From the NCBI GenBank assembly GCA_018222965.1, contig JAAEZH010000019.1, positions 45,869 to 97,631 of the forward strand: a stretch of 51,763 nucleotides of DNA, written 5' to 3'. The notes below the pieces were generated by a model. The model searched no databases. It was not told the origin of the DNA and saw nothing but the letters and a program-made list of their open reading frames with translations. A program made the position numbers and the translations under genes. Positions 36,857-46,278 of the stretch are shown here, piece after piece (within the stretch, counting starts at the first letter, position 1; every line of letters begins with the position of its first letter). This DNA is from Bacteroidota bacterium. Lineage in GTDB: Bacteria; Bacteroidota; Bacteroidia; Chitinophagales; Saprospiraceae.

Positions 36857-38101
36857 TTATTCGTCTTTTAGTGCTTTCACAGGCTCAATATTTGCGGCCT
36901 GTATGGCGGGAACCAGTCCGGTTAGCGCCCCCGCCAAAATGAGTATAAACATGGCTCCTATGGCAACACCCGGATTTACCTGCGGATTCATAAAAAAGGC
37001 TCCGCCATCTCCGGTTGCTATTTTCAAGAGAGCTACTATTCCTGTACTGGCCAGCAATCCCAGATAACCTGCGATAAAAGTGAGGAATACGGATTCCAAT
37101 AAGATCATACTGATTATGGATCGTGGCGTGGCTCCCAAAGCCTTTCGGATACCGATTTCTTTGGTGCGTTCTTTTACGATGATCAGCATGACATTGCCTA
37201 CTCCGATCACTCCCGCCAGCAGGCTGCCGATACCGACTACCCAAACCAGAATCCGGATGCCGGTAAAAAGGCCCATGATTTCTTTGAATTCTTCTTCAAC
37301 ATTGTTGGAACGGACTCCCTGAGGATCGTCCGGGTGGATTTTATGCCGCTCCCGGATTACGTCTTTAATCCCCTCTTCCACTTCTGCTACCTGGTATTTC
37401 GGATTGATGGTGCAGACAAACCAATTTACTTCTCCTGGTCTGTTGTTTACCTGTTGAGCTGTAGCCAGAGACATAAAGATGGTTTCTTCCACATCCTGGA
37501 CTTCCTCTTCATCACTGCTGTCTGATCGAAAGATGCCGACAACCTGATATTCAGCACCATTTATTTGGAGATATTCTCCTATTGGTTCTTCATCCGGAAA
37601 AAGGACCTCCTGTACCCGACGGCCGATCACTACTTTTTTCCGTCTTTGGTCCATATCCAATGGATTGATAAATCTTCCTTCTTCGAGTACGATGGCATCA
37701 ATATGGACAAATTCAGGACACTCGCCGCGCACACTAAAGGAGCCTTTGTAATCACCGTGGGTTATTTCACCACTCGGTACAAACATACGCGGAGACATAT
37801 ATTCGATCATATCTCCAAAGCGATCTTCAATCGCCTGAATATCGCCGTCTGTCAATTGATTAAACCGGCCTGCAGGTAATCCGGCATAGGGTTTGGTCGT
37901 TCGTTGAGTCCAGACATACATGGCGTTGCGTGCATGGGAGCCAAACATCCCTACCACCCCGTTTTCCAGGCCACTTCCCGCTCCCATTAGGATGACAAGC
38001 ATAAAAATCCCCCACCAAACGCCAAGAGCGGTCAGAAAGGTCCGAAGCTTATGCTTTCGGATCGTTTCAAATATTTCCTGCCATTTATCGTAGTCGAACA
38101 T
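36857..38101 (-). CDS. ABC transporter permease, MacB/FtsX type (second copy)
   Basis: 414 residues. An N-terminal membrane span at about 20-40 (RTFLTALGVWWGIFMLVILMG) is followed by a large periplasmic MacB_PCD domain (about 45-280) and a C-terminal FtsX domain with three spans. The latter includes the conserved VGIGSLLAGVIGVGNVMLII and VKERTKEIGIRKALGATPRS cytoplasmic coupling segment. It is clearly a paralogue of the gene just upstream (38226-39470): same length, and near-identical first 20 residues (MFDYDKWQEIFETIRKHKLR). The two may form a heterodimeric pair served by one ATPase. Confidence 0.92.
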   Translation of the reverse strand: MFDYDKWQEIFETIRKHKLRTFLTALGVWWGIFMLVILMGAGSGLENGVVGMFGSHARNAMYVWTQRTTKPYAGLPAGRFNQLTDGDIQAIEDRFGDMIEYMSPRMFVPSGEITHGDYKGSFSVRGECPEFVHIDAIVLEEGRFINPLDMDQRRKKVVIGRRVQEVLFPDEEPIGEYLQINGAEYQVVGIFRSDSSDEEEVQDVEETIFMSLATAQQVNNRPGEVNWFVCTINPKYQVAEVEEGIKDVIRERHKIHPDDPQGVRSNNVEEEFKEIMGLFTGIRILVWVVGIGSLLAGVIGVGNVMLIIVKERTKEIGIRKALGATPRSIISMILLESVFLTFIAGYLGLLASTGIVALLKIATGDGGAFFMNPQVNPGVAIGAMFILILAGALTGLVPAIQAANIEPVKALKDE

Positions 38102-38225
38102 TTTCTAATGTTGAATTTTGAATTTATAATGGTGAATTTTAAATGCTGTTGATTTATAGGAGCTAATACACTTTCCCTAACCACCCATTCAACATTCTCA
38201 ATTCTTCATTTCTCATTAACATTTT

Positions 38226-39470
38226 CTAATGTTTCATCGCTTCAATGGGTTGTATTCTGGCTGCCTGCAGCGCCGGTATGAGGCCGGCCAGGGCGCCGGA
38301 GAGTACCAGTATAAACAGGGCGATCAGGACAGCTCCAAAGCTGACTTCCGGATTGTAGAAAAACTCCACTTCAATATTATTGGCAACCATAAAGGAATTG
38401 ATGCCATAAACCAGTCCGAAGCCAGATAATAGGCCGACGTACCCGGCCAACCCGGTCAGGAAAACAGATTCGAGCAGGATCATTCCGATGATGGAGCGAG
38501 GGGTGGCACCGATGGCTTTTCGCACACCGATTTCTTTGGTTCGCTCTTTTACAATGATGAGCATGATGTTGCTTACTCCAATTACTCCGGCGATAATACT
38601 TCCGATCCCAACAAACCACAAAAAGCCGTCGATCATATTGAATACGGTCTGGAACTGCTGGTACTCCCGCATATTATTGCGGATATATATCGCCTGATCG
38701 TCGGCCGGATCAAATTGGTGCAGGCGAGCCATCTGTTGACGTACTCTTTCTTCCACCGCTTTGGATCCTTCAATCGTTGGGTCTGTAACCGTGAGCATCA
38801 ATTGATGTACGCGCTCGCTACCGGAGTCAATGCGCTGGGCGGTAGTAATGGGTAGATATATACGGCGGCGTTCGTTCTCTCCGCCTTCATCGGTAAAGAC
38901 GCCAACGACCTGATAGTCGACGCCTTTCACCTGGACGTATTCACCCAGCGGACTTTGGCCTTCCTTGAAAAGTTCTTCTACGATAATATCGCCGAGGACA
39001 CACACCTTTCGAATTTCATCGATGTCTTTTTGATTAATGAATCGTCCGTGTGTCATGATGGTATTCTCCAGATAGAGATGATCGGGATGGACCGTCCGAA
39101 CATCGAAGGACAAGGATTGGTTGCCATAATTTACCACATACTCTCCGGTGAGATAATACCTGCCTGTTAGTTTGTCTACGCCTTCCACCTCATTGCGCAA
39201 CATGTCGTAATCGTCATTGGTAAAACGCATATACCTGCCGGCGGGCAATCCTTCGTAGGCAATGGAAGTTTGGCCCGTATAGACCCAAATACTATTTAGT
39301 GCATCGTCGCGAAAATTGTGTTCGAAGCTGTTTCTCAGGCCGGATCCGGCTCCAAGCAAGACAACCAGCATGAAGATCCCCCACCATACACTCAGTGCAG
39401 TAAGGAAGGTTCGAAGTTTGTGTCTTCGAATCGTATCAAAAATTTCCTGCCACTTGTCGTAGTCGAACAT
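38226..39470 (-). CDS. ABC transporter permease, MacB/FtsX type (first copy)
   Basis: 414 residues with the same architecture as its downstream neighbour: span at about 20-40, periplasmic MacB_PCD domain, then a FtsX domain with VGIGSIIAGVIGVSNIMLII and VKERTKEIGVRKAIGATPRS. The periplasmic domains of the two copies differ strongly, whereas the N-terminal 40 residues and the coupling segment are highly alike, as expected from an old tandem duplication with diversified substrate-facing parts. The 124-bp gap to the next copy is AT-rich and has AACATTTTCTAATGTT-like words at both ends. Confidence 0.92.
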   Translation of the reverse strand: MFDYDKWQEIFDTIRRHKLRTFLTALSVWWGIFMLVVLLGAGSGLRNSFEHNFRDDALNSIWVYTGQTSIAYEGLPAGRYMRFTNDDYDMLRNEVEGVDKLTGRYYLTGEYVVNYGNQSLSFDVRTVHPDHLYLENTIMTHGRFINQKDIDEIRKVCVLGDIIVEELFKEGQSPLGEYVQVKGVDYQVVGVFTDEGGENERRRIYLPITTAQRIDSGSERVHQLMLTVTDPTIEGSKAVEERVRQQMARLHQFDPADDQAIYIRNNMREYQQFQTVFNMIDGFLWFVGIGSIIAGVIGVSNIMLIIVKERTKEIGVRKAIGATPRSIIGMILLESVFLTGLAGYVGLLSGFGLVYGINSFMVANNIEVEFFYNPEVSFGAVLIALFILVLSGALAGLIPALQAARIQPIEAMKH

Positions 39471-39503
39471 CTTGAGGAAGTATTAATTTTTAGGTTTTAA
39501 TTT

Positions 39504-40190
39504 TTAATTGGCATCTGCTCGTTGGGACTCGGGTTCGATCATGCCGTCTTTTAGGTAAATGATGCGTTGGGTCATTTCGGCGATGTCGTGTTCGTGGGTT
39601 ACACAGACTACAGTGATACCTTCAGCATTTACATCTGTAAATAATTTCATGATAGAATGGGAGGTCGTTGAATCCAGGGCACCCGTTGGTTCATCTGCGA
39701 GGATCATACGGGGTTGTGTGATCAGGGAGCGGGCAATGGCTACCCGTTGTTGCTGGCCACCTGACAATTGAGTGGGCAGGTGATCTGCCCATTCGAGTAA
39801 GCCCACTCTTTCCAGGTACTTCAGAGCCCGGTCTTTGCGTTCATTTCTCGGTATCTTTTGATAGTAAAGCGGTAAGGCTACATTTTCCCAGGCCGATTTA
39901 AAGGTGAGCAGGTTGAAAGACTGGAACACAAATCCCAAATGCTGATTGCGAAGTTTAGCCGCCTGGGTTTGCGAAAGGTTTTTTACGAGGATATCTCCGA
40001 GGTAGTAATTGCCGCTGTCGTAATTATCCAGAATACCCAGAATATTGAGCAGGGTAGATTTACCGGAACCGGATGATCCCATGATGGAGACAAACTCTCC
40101 ATCCCGAATCTCCAGGTCAATTCCTTTTAGTACTTCCAGCGTATTAAATCCCGTAGTATAGGATTTTCGAATGTTCTCCAGTTTTATCAT
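39504..40190 (-). CDS. ABC transporter ATP-binding protein, LolD/MacB type
   Basis: 228 residues, a stand-alone ATPase. Walker A GSSGSGKST is at about 38-46. The family marker SFNLLTFKSAWENV, the signature LSGGQQQRVAIARSL and Walker B MILADEPTGALD with the H-loop VCVTHEHD are also present. It energises the two MacB/FtsX permeases downstream, which together with the adaptor make a mechanotransmission-type exporter. First gene of the operon; no clean TAnnTTTG promoter was found immediately upstream. Confidence 0.94.
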   Translation of the reverse strand: MIKLENIRKSYTTGFNTLEVLKGIDLEIRDGEFVSIMGSSGSGKSTLLNILGILDNYDSGNYYLGDILVKNLSQTQAAKLRNQHLGFVFQSFNLLTFKSAWENVALPLYYQKIPRNERKDRALKYLERVGLLEWADHLPTQLSGGQQQRVAIARSLITQPRMILADEPTGALDSTTSHSIMKLFTDVNAEGITVVCVTHEHDIAEMTQRIIYLKDGMIEPESQRADAN

Positions 40191-40488
40191 ACAATCGGGT
40201 GGTTCTAATCTATGAGTACTTGAAAGAAAGAAAATAATGGTTGACGTTGCAAGTGAATGGACGAATTTGGCCTATTCATGGACGAAATCACTCATATTTG
40301 TAATTTTACTCCCCGGAGGGCAGCATAATGCCCGGGAAAGCGTTTCATTGATAGGCTGATAAAAGCTGGCATTGCCCGCATTCTTTGGCCGCTAGCCAGT
40401 AAATTGGCCCCTTTACAATTTATAACGCAATACCTTAAAGGTTGTGTGCCTCTTAATCCCATAAGCATTTAATTTTTCCAAAGACACG

Positions 40489-41295
40489 ATGCAGAAACAC
40501 ATTGGTAAATTCATTCGACCATTAAGCTTACTTTCCGCTTTTCTTTTCTTGTTGGCGGGTTGCAGCAAAGACGCTGTTGATCCGGGTACATTGGTGGATG
40601 TTCCTCTAACCTTTAATGTCCAGATGATCGAAAAGCTGGACACAAGCGACCGCCGCTTACAATTTCGCGTAAGCACCATCGAATTTCAGGATTGCCTCAA
40701 CGAGACCATTGATTACAATATGTCTCAGAATTACAGCAATATTCTGCTTTCCCTAAACGAGATTCTGGAACCGGAAACGTGTGAAGAAGGGAATGCCCCC
40801 GCTGTTTCCCAGATCCAGCTGGAGCAACTGATAAACAACAAATATCTGGTATCTATTAATCTGAAAAACACGGTAGAGAATGTAGGCGAATTGGAGGTGT
40901 TTTCAGACAGATACAGGCTCCAATTGGAGACAACAAATGGCATTCAGATTCTCAATCCGGAGCTCAACCGAGTGCCTGAAAATGTAATCTGGGGAAGTTT
41001 TGCTTACCGAAATGAGGACCATTCCTTTTTGGCGGAGGATTTTCAAAATGAACTGGAGATTATTACAACATTCGAGAATTTCCCTGTAGGTGACTACGGC
41101 CATTTTTACGTTATCAATAATCAAAACATTTTTGTAGCTGACCAGTCTCCGGAGGAGTTGTCCTTTCGGCAAAATTTCCTGTTTCACTATGATGGAGATT
41201 TTGAGGACATCCAGGGTATTCTAAGTGAGTTCAGGAATACCTATCAAAACGAAATCCATATTCTACTAATGGACGATAAAGGCAGAAGCTGGTAG
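40489..41295 (+). CDS. Hypothetical lipoprotein
   Basis: 268 residues. A type II signal peptide ends in the lipobox LLAGC (Cys25), so the mature protein is lipid-anchored. I do not recognise the body. It has mixed alpha/beta character, two possible disulfide Cys, and an acidic N-terminal half followed by a Phe/Tyr-rich part (FPVGDYGHFYVINNQNIFVA). Stands alone, convergent with the Nudix regulator at a 1-nt gap. The upstream 300 bp (40191-40488) shows no further gene or clear promoter. Confidence 0.7.
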   Translation: MQKHIGKFIRPLSLLSAFLFLLAGCSKDAVDPGTLVDVPLTFNVQMIEKLDTSDRRLQFRVSTIEFQDCLNETIDYNMSQNYSNILLSLNEILEPETCEEGNAPAVSQIQLEQLINNKYLVSINLKNTVENVGELEVFSDRYRLQLETTNGIQILNPELNRVPENVIWGSFAYRNEDHSFLAEDFQNELEIITTFENFPVGDYGHFYVINNQNIFVADQSPEELSFRQNFLFHYDGDFEDIQGILSEFRNTYQNEIHILLMDDKGRSW

Positions 41296-41296
41296 T

Positions 41297-42016
41297 CTAT
41301 TCTGCCATTAGCTTGCGACGGCTCTCCTTTAATTCGAAATTAAAGCCGTCCTGCACCAGCTTATCGTAGCGATCATTATCGAATTTGTACAATTTTGCCG
41401 GACGATGCGCTACGCCTTCCTGCGTTTCATTCAGATCTATCAGCAAATTCATGGAGAGAATTTTCTTGCGGAAGTTGCGCTTGTCCAGCTCCGTTTCCAA
41501 AATTGCTTCGTAAAGATGTTGAAGAGCGGTTAGGGTAAATTTATGCGGCAACAATTCAAAACCGATCGGACGGGTACGAACTCTTTGTTTCAGGAGGTTG
41601 TAGCAGGCGTCCAGGATTTGATTGTGATCAAAAGCCAGGTCCTTTACTGTTGAAACGGAATGCCACTTGGCCTTCTGAGCAAAGGAGGCTGCTGTTACCA
41701 CATATTTATTGATATTGATCAGGGAGAAATAAGCAATAGTAATTACCCGGCCAAGCGGATGTCGGTTTACCGCACCAAATGCACGAACCTGTTCCAGATA
41801 TACATCTGAAATTCCGGTGAGTTCCTCAAGGACTCTTACCGCAGCTGTATTCAAATCTTCATTGGGATATACCAGGTCACCAGGCAAGGCCCACATGCCT
41901 TTAAATGGATCTGCACCCCGCTTAATCAGTAGTACTTTTAGGTCACCCTCATCAAAACCGAAGATCACATTATCTACCGAAAAGGCGGACTTGAAAAAGT
42001 TGTTAAATTCCGACAT
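41297..42016 (-). CDS. NrtR-like transcriptional regulator with a degenerate Nudix domain
   Basis: 239 residues. The N-terminal part is a Nudix domain (VDNVIFGFDEGDLKVLLIKR, GMWALPGDLV). Its Nudix box reads R-V-L-E-E-L-T-G-I in place of R-E-U-x-E-E-x-G-U, so the first Glu after Arg and the second Glu of the EE pair are replaced. The C-terminal part (about 145-239: LLPHKFTLTALQHLYEAILE, DKRNFRKKILSM) is the winged helix-turn-helix of the NrtR/COG4111 group. Such proteins sense ADP-ribose-like ligands and repress NAD or sugar metabolism genes. The target is not evident here. The frame is open to a TTG at 42037, but the ATG at 42016 is preferred. Confidence 0.85.
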   Translation of the reverse strand: MSEFNNFFKSAFSVDNVIFGFDEGDLKVLLIKRGADPFKGMWALPGDLVYPNEDLNTAAVRVLEELTGISDVYLEQVRAFGAVNRHPLGRVITIAYFSLININKYVVTAASFAQKAKWHSVSTVKDLAFDHNQILDACYNLLKQRVRTRPIGFELLPHKFTLTALQHLYEAILETELDKRNFRKKILSMNLLIDLNETQEGVAHRPAKLYKFDNDRYDKLVQDGFNFELKESRRKLMAE

Positions 42017-42244
42017 GGTTTTAGATTCTTGCTCCAAAACAGGGTGTTTTTATCCCCTGCAGAAACAACCGTTTAACTGACATCTCATTTCGCTGGCAAA
42101 AAATAAGAAATATTTCCTTTGCCAACAATGGAAAGGGTGGTTTTAGTGTATTCCTTACACCTTCTTTGACTAAATTGACACAAAGTCAATATTTTCGGGC
42201 ATTCCGTTGCTCCTTTAAACAGGGGAACAAACAATCCACTATAT

Positions 42245-42802
42245 TTAAATATCTCCTCTACAGATCATCATGGTCTGGAGCAATACCGGCGTTACGCGTT
42301 CGACAGCAGAGCGGTCTTTTAATTTGATCACAATTTCATTGTCTTTGGTATACAGTTCTCCGTTTCGGTAAATTTCAACCAATGGTGCACTTTCGAGTGT
42401 TTGCACCCGAACGCCGGGAAATTCATCCGGTGTGGCATCCGGCACAAGTGAAAACCCTTTAGGATCCAAGTGATTCAGGTCCACTCTTGTTTCGATATTA
42501 CCATTTGCGTGGTTCACAATTCGAAGGATACAATCGTCATCAATACTAACTTCAACGCCTTCCAGATCGGGCATAGCAGCTTCAGATGCGGAAAAAGCTT
42601 CCTGAATGGGTTTCAGGCTGGCCTTCAGCCGGCCACTGCGGTCATTTTCATCCAATGCCTTTTCTCGAAGGTTTTGCAATACATCCTGACCGCTTTGCGA
42701 CGTTTCGGTTTGAACTTCCGTAGATTCGTCCTGAACGGGTTTATCTTCGGCGCAAGCCACAAAAAAGAGGAAAAAGACGACCAGATAGGAAAGATATTTC
42801 AT
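42245..42802 (-). CDS. Hypothetical lipoprotein
   Basis: 185 residues with a lipobox (FFVAC, Cys17) after a hydrophobic start (KYLSYLVVFFLFFV). A Thr/Ser/Glu-rich linker follows the anchor. The rest contains VEVSIDDDCILRIVNHANGN and VRVQTLESAPLVEIYRNGE, with no family I can name. It is divergent from the lamin-tail T9SS gene and separated from the Nudix regulator by a 228-bp spacer with no visible gene. Confidence 0.65.
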   Translation of the reverse strand: MKYLSYLVVFFLFFVACAEDKPVQDESTEVQTETSQSGQDVLQNLREKALDENDRSGRLKASLKPIQEAFSASEAAMPDLEGVEVSIDDDCILRIVNHANGNIETRVDLNHLDPKGFSLVPDATPDEFPGVRVQTLESAPLVEIYRNGELYTKDNEIVIKLKDRSAVERVTPVLLQTMMICRGDI

Positions 42803-42925
42803 GGAATTAATTTTTGCTTTTGGAAATGCGTCCGCTAATAAAAGACTAAATCCCGATCAATAACGGTAGCAAGCACGAAAATATTTACATTTAATTCCAT
42901 TTCAAACTTTTTTACGGCACTAATT

Positions 42926-43693
42926 ATGCGGCACATCGTATTACTCTTTTTTCTATCCCTCCCCTGTTTTTCTCTGGCACAGGAGGGTTCCGGGGTAGTC
43001 ATCAACGAATTCATGGCTTCCAGCGACAGCCTTTCGGGTATACAGGATCCGGGAGGAAGCTATGCCGATTGGATTGAGCTATACAACAACAACAGCACGC
43101 TGGTCAATTTAAGCGGCTTTCACCTAAGTGATAATTACGATGCCCCGGACAAGTTTGTTTTCCCTGCGGGTGCTACAATCGAAGCAGATGGTTATGTCAT
43201 TATCTGGGCTGATAAAGACCTAATGGAGGCTGGATTGCATGCTGATTTCAAACTAAATAAGGCCGGGGAAGAGCTCGTATTGTCAAACGCCGATTTTGAA
43301 GTACTGGACAATCTGGAATACGGCCCGCAGGTCACCAATGTATCCTCCGCCCGCATTCCTAATGGTACCGGAGATTTTGAGCCAAGAACGCCCACCTTTT
43401 CGGCTAATAATAACAGTAGTGTATCAAATATTTATGAGCAAGTAGCAGATCAGATCCGGCTTTCGCCGAATCCCGCTACCGGCCCGATCACGGTTGACTG
43501 GCCAGAAAGCCTGCCGGTTCCCGACTCCTGGCAATTGGCAGACCTCCAGGGACGAAGCTATGTCCTCGAGGTAGTTCCGGCTCAGGATCAATTTATCATC
43601 CAGACACCTACAGGTTTAAGCGGAATGTTTTTACTTTGGATCAAACTTGACAATCAGTATTTTGTCAAGCCATTGATCATCCAAACTCCGTAA
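42926..43693 (+). CDS. Secreted lamin-tail-domain protein with T9SS sorting domain
   Basis: 255 residues. A signal peptide (RHIVLLFFLSLPCFSLAQ) precedes a lamin tail domain (LTD) at about 25-140 (VVINEFMASSDSLSG, YADWIELYNNNSTLVNLSGF, HLSDNYDAPDKFVFPAG, YVIIWADKD). The C-terminal ~75 residues are a T9SS sorting domain (LSPNPATGPITVDWPE ... GLSGMFLLWIKLDNQYFVKP). LTDs on bacterial surface proteins are thought to mediate binding. The stop codon is followed after one base by the GTG of threonine aldolase, so the two are cotranscribed although their functions differ. Confidence 0.83.
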   Translation: MRHIVLLFFLSLPCFSLAQEGSGVVINEFMASSDSLSGIQDPGGSYADWIELYNNNSTLVNLSGFHLSDNYDAPDKFVFPAGATIEADGYVIIWADKDLMEAGLHADFKLNKAGEELVLSNADFEVLDNLEYGPQVTNVSSARIPNGTGDFEPRTPTFSANNNSSVSNIYEQVADQIRLSPNPATGPITVDWPESLPVPDSWQLADLQGRSYVLEVVPAQDQFIIQTPTGLSGMFLLWIKLDNQYFVKPLIIQTP

Positions 43694-43694
43694 A

Positions 43695-44708
43695 GTGACC
43701 ATTAATCTAACCAGTGATACCCTGACCAAACCAACTCCCGGGATGCTAAAGGCCATGATGGCCGCGGAAGTTGGTGATGATGTATTCCAATCTGATCCTA
43801 CCGTAAATGCATTGGAAGCAAAAGCAGCGGAACTCTTCGGCAAAGAGGCTGCCCTGTATTGCCCGTCGGGCACGATGACCAATCAAATTGCCATTAAGGT
43901 TCATACCAATCCGCTGGACGAGATGATTTGCGATCATTATTCCCACGTATATCAGTATGAAACAGGCGGATATGCTTTCAATTCGGGAGTAGCCGTAAAT
44001 CTCATTCAGGGGACTAATGGAAAAATCACAGCCAAACAAATAGAGGAAGCCATTAAACCTGTTTATGACTGGCTTCCAAAAAGCAAGTTGGTGGTATTGG
44101 AAAACACCTGCAATAAAGGCGGGGGATCTTACTATACACTTGATGAGATTCGGCCCATTACTAAATTATGCAGCGACAAAGGACTCGAATTACATCTCGA
44201 TGGGGCTCGTCTCTTTAATGCACTTGTAGAAACCAATGAGTCTACACTGGATGTGGGTGCTTTGTTTGACAGTATTTCCATATGTCTTTCCAAGGGATTG
44301 GGGGCGCCGGTTGGTTCTTTGTTGATTGGTTCAAAAGATTTCATTCGCGAGGCCCGTCGATTCCGCAAAGTGATGGGAGGAGGCATGCGACAGGCAGGAT
44401 ATATCGCTGCTGCCGGCATTTATGCGCTCGACAATCACATTGATCGACTGCGGGAAGATCACCGTCGCGCCCTGGAACTGAGAGATTGTCTGGAAAGCCT
44501 GGATTGGGTTGGAGAAATCCGTCCGGTACAAACCAACATCGTGATTTTTGATGTAGTGGAGCCACATACGGCAGAAACTATTCTGGAGAAATTAAAGGAA
44601 GGGGGTATTCAGGCATCGGCTTTTGGTCCGAAAACCATCCGCTTTGTTACCCACCTGGACTTTGATGATGAGATGTTGGAGAGGGTGAAGGAAAGCTTAA
44701 CCGTTTAA
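43695..44708 (+). CDS. Low-specificity L-threonine aldolase
   Basis: 337 residues, PLP-dependent fold type I. It cleaves L-threonine/allo-threonine to glycine and acetaldehyde. The start LTSDTLTKPTPGMLKAMMAAEVGDDV is characteristic; the PLP-binding features include PSGTMTNQIA, LHLDGARLFNA with the Asp contacting the pyridine nitrogen, and the Schiff-base Lys in CLSKGLGAPVGS. The start codon is GTG, one base after the previous stop codon. The end of the gene is followed by a 100-bp AT-rich spacer. Confidence 0.93.
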   Translation: MTINLTSDTLTKPTPGMLKAMMAAEVGDDVFQSDPTVNALEAKAAELFGKEAALYCPSGTMTNQIAIKVHTNPLDEMICDHYSHVYQYETGGYAFNSGVAVNLIQGTNGKITAKQIEEAIKPVYDWLPKSKLVVLENTCNKGGGSYYTLDEIRPITKLCSDKGLELHLDGARLFNALVETNESTLDVGALFDSISICLSKGLGAPVGSLLIGSKDFIREARRFRKVMGGGMRQAGYIAAAGIYALDNHIDRLREDHRRALELRDCLESLDWVGEIRPVQTNIVIFDVVEPHTAETILEKLKEGGIQASAFGPKTIRFVTHLDFDDEMLERVKESLTV

Positions 44709-44809
44709 TGCGAATTAACCGGGAACCTCAAAATTCCTCATTCCCATTTTACATTCAATATTGACGTGGATTCGAAATTAAAAATTGAGCAATAGCAACT
44801 AAAAATTAA

Positions 44810-45394
44810 TCACCCTTCTTCTTCCCGGCGTTTAATTTCATCTCTGATTTTGGCGGCTTGCTCGTAATCTTCTTTTTCGAGGACTTCTCCGAGCATGTTA
44901 TTTAGTTCATCAATGCTATAGGAAGAGAGGGAAGATTTTTTCTTGGCGGGTGCCTTTTTGCGGGCCTCTTTGGGTTCGTCCTGATCTTCGAGCACGACAC
45001 CTGCAGCATCCAGGATAAATTCGTAGGTGTAGATGGGGCAATTAAATCGCACGGCCATAGCCAGGGCATCGGAGGTTCTTGAATCGATCTCGGTTTTTTC
45101 TCCATTTTGTAAGCAGATCAGGCGGGCGTAGAAAACGCCATCTACCAGATCATTTATGACTACCTCTTTGAGTTCGACTTTAAAGGTTTCCAGCGCATTT
45201 TTAAACAGGTCGTGTGTAAGCGGACGATTGGGTGTCATTCGTTCCATTGCAACAGCAATGGCCTGTGCTTCGAATCCGCCGATCACAATGGGTAAACGAC
45301 GACTTCCATCCTGTTCGCCCAGAACAACGGCATAATTGTGTGATTGGGTCACACTATGTGAAAGGGCTACAATATCAAGCTCTATCTTTTTCAT
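44810..45394 (-). CDS. Bifunctional nuclease family protein (DUF151) with C-terminal UVR motif
   Basis: 194 residues. The DUF151/BFN domain occupies about 1-135 (VVLGEQDGSRRLPIVIGGFE, FYARLICLQNGEKTEIDSRT, SDALAMAVRFNCPIY). A basic Lys/Ala linker follows, and then a UVR-like helix pair (LNNMLGEVLEKEDYEQAAKI, RDEIKRREEE) as in UvrB/UvrC and Clp adaptors. The family has reported RNase/DNase activity in plants and archaea-like homologues; the role in bacteria is unclear. Confidence 0.9.
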   Translation of the reverse strand: MKKIELDIVALSHSVTQSHNYAVVLGEQDGSRRLPIVIGGFEAQAIAVAMERMTPNRPLTHDLFKNALETFKVELKEVVINDLVDGVFYARLICLQNGEKTEIDSRTSDALAMAVRFNCPIYTYEFILDAAGVVLEDQDEPKEARKKAPAKKKSSLSSYSIDELNNMLGEVLEKEDYEQAAKIRDEIKRREEEG

Positions 45395-45480
45395 GTAATA
45401 CGTCCGGTTTTAAATTTTCCAAGCTTCTCCGGAGAAGGTCAATTTACAAATTTTTACGAGGGCCAAAAGCACAAAGCGGA

Positions 45481-46272
45481 TCAATCCTTTTTAAATTCGG
45501 CTTTTGCCTTATTCCAAAGCAGATCCATTTCTTCCAGGCTCATCTCCTTCAGATCGCGGTCTGCTTTTTCTTCAATGTATTCAAAGCGGCGTTTGAACTT
45601 CTTATTTACTCTTTCAAGGGCGGTTTCGGGGTCAATTTTAAGAAATCGGGCATAATTGATCAGTGAAAACAAAAGATCGCCAAATTCTTCTTCCCGTTCC
45701 GACTGTTTATCGACTTTACCAATGGTTTGTTCAAATTCTTCCATTTCTTCCTGGACCTTTTCCCAAACCTGATCGGTTGTTTCCCATTCAAAGCCGACCT
45801 GAGCGGTTTTTTCCTGCATACGCAGGGCTTTTACCATCGCAGGTAACGACTTAGGAACACCTTGGAGCACAGATCGTTTACCTTCAGCCAGTTTAATCTG
45901 TTCCCAATTCTTTTTCACCTCTTCTTCATCTTTCACCTCCAGATCCCCATAGATGTGTGGATGGCGTTTCACCAGCTTATCACAGAGATCGTGCAGGGAA
46001 TCCGCAATATCAAATGCTTGTTTTTCTTCTGCAATTTTGGCATAGAAAACCATGTGCAGCATCAAATCTCCTATTTCCTCTTTGACATCGGGTAAACTGT
46101 TGTCGAGAATAGCATCGGCCAGTTCGTAGGTCTCTTCAATGGTTAGTACCCGCAGCGATTGCAAAGTTTGTTTGCGATCCCAGGGGCATTTCTCCCGCAG
46201 TTCATCCATTATGGTAAGCAATCTTCCGAAGGCTTCCAGTTTTTCCTCGTAACGAGCCGGTATTGACGCCAT
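45481..46272 (-). CDS. mazG: Nucleoside triphosphate pyrophosphohydrolase MazG
   Basis: 263 residues with two MazG domains, the usual two-domain form. The motifs are LREKCPWDRKQTLQSLRVLTIEETYEL (split; first domain, EEXXE-type Mg site), EEIGDLMLHMVFYAKIAEEK, and in the second domain EEMEEFEQT and EEFGDLLFSLINYARFLKIDP. It hydrolyses NTPs to NMPs and helps clear aberrant or ppGpp-related nucleotides. The frame is open to a TTG at 46308; I chose the ATG at 46272 (ASIPARYEEKLEAFGRLL). Confidence 0.94.
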   Translation of the reverse strand: MASIPARYEEKLEAFGRLLTIMDELREKCPWDRKQTLQSLRVLTIEETYELADAILDNSLPDVKEEIGDLMLHMVFYAKIAEEKQAFDIADSLHDLCDKLVKRHPHIYGDLEVKDEEEVKKNWEQIKLAEGKRSVLQGVPKSLPAMVKALRMQEKTAQVGFEWETTDQVWEKVQEEMEEFEQTIGKVDKQSEREEEFGDLLFSLINYARFLKIDPETALERVNKKFKRRFEYIEEKADRDLKEMSLEEMDLLWNKAKAEFKKD

Positions 46273-46278
46273 TTTGCG

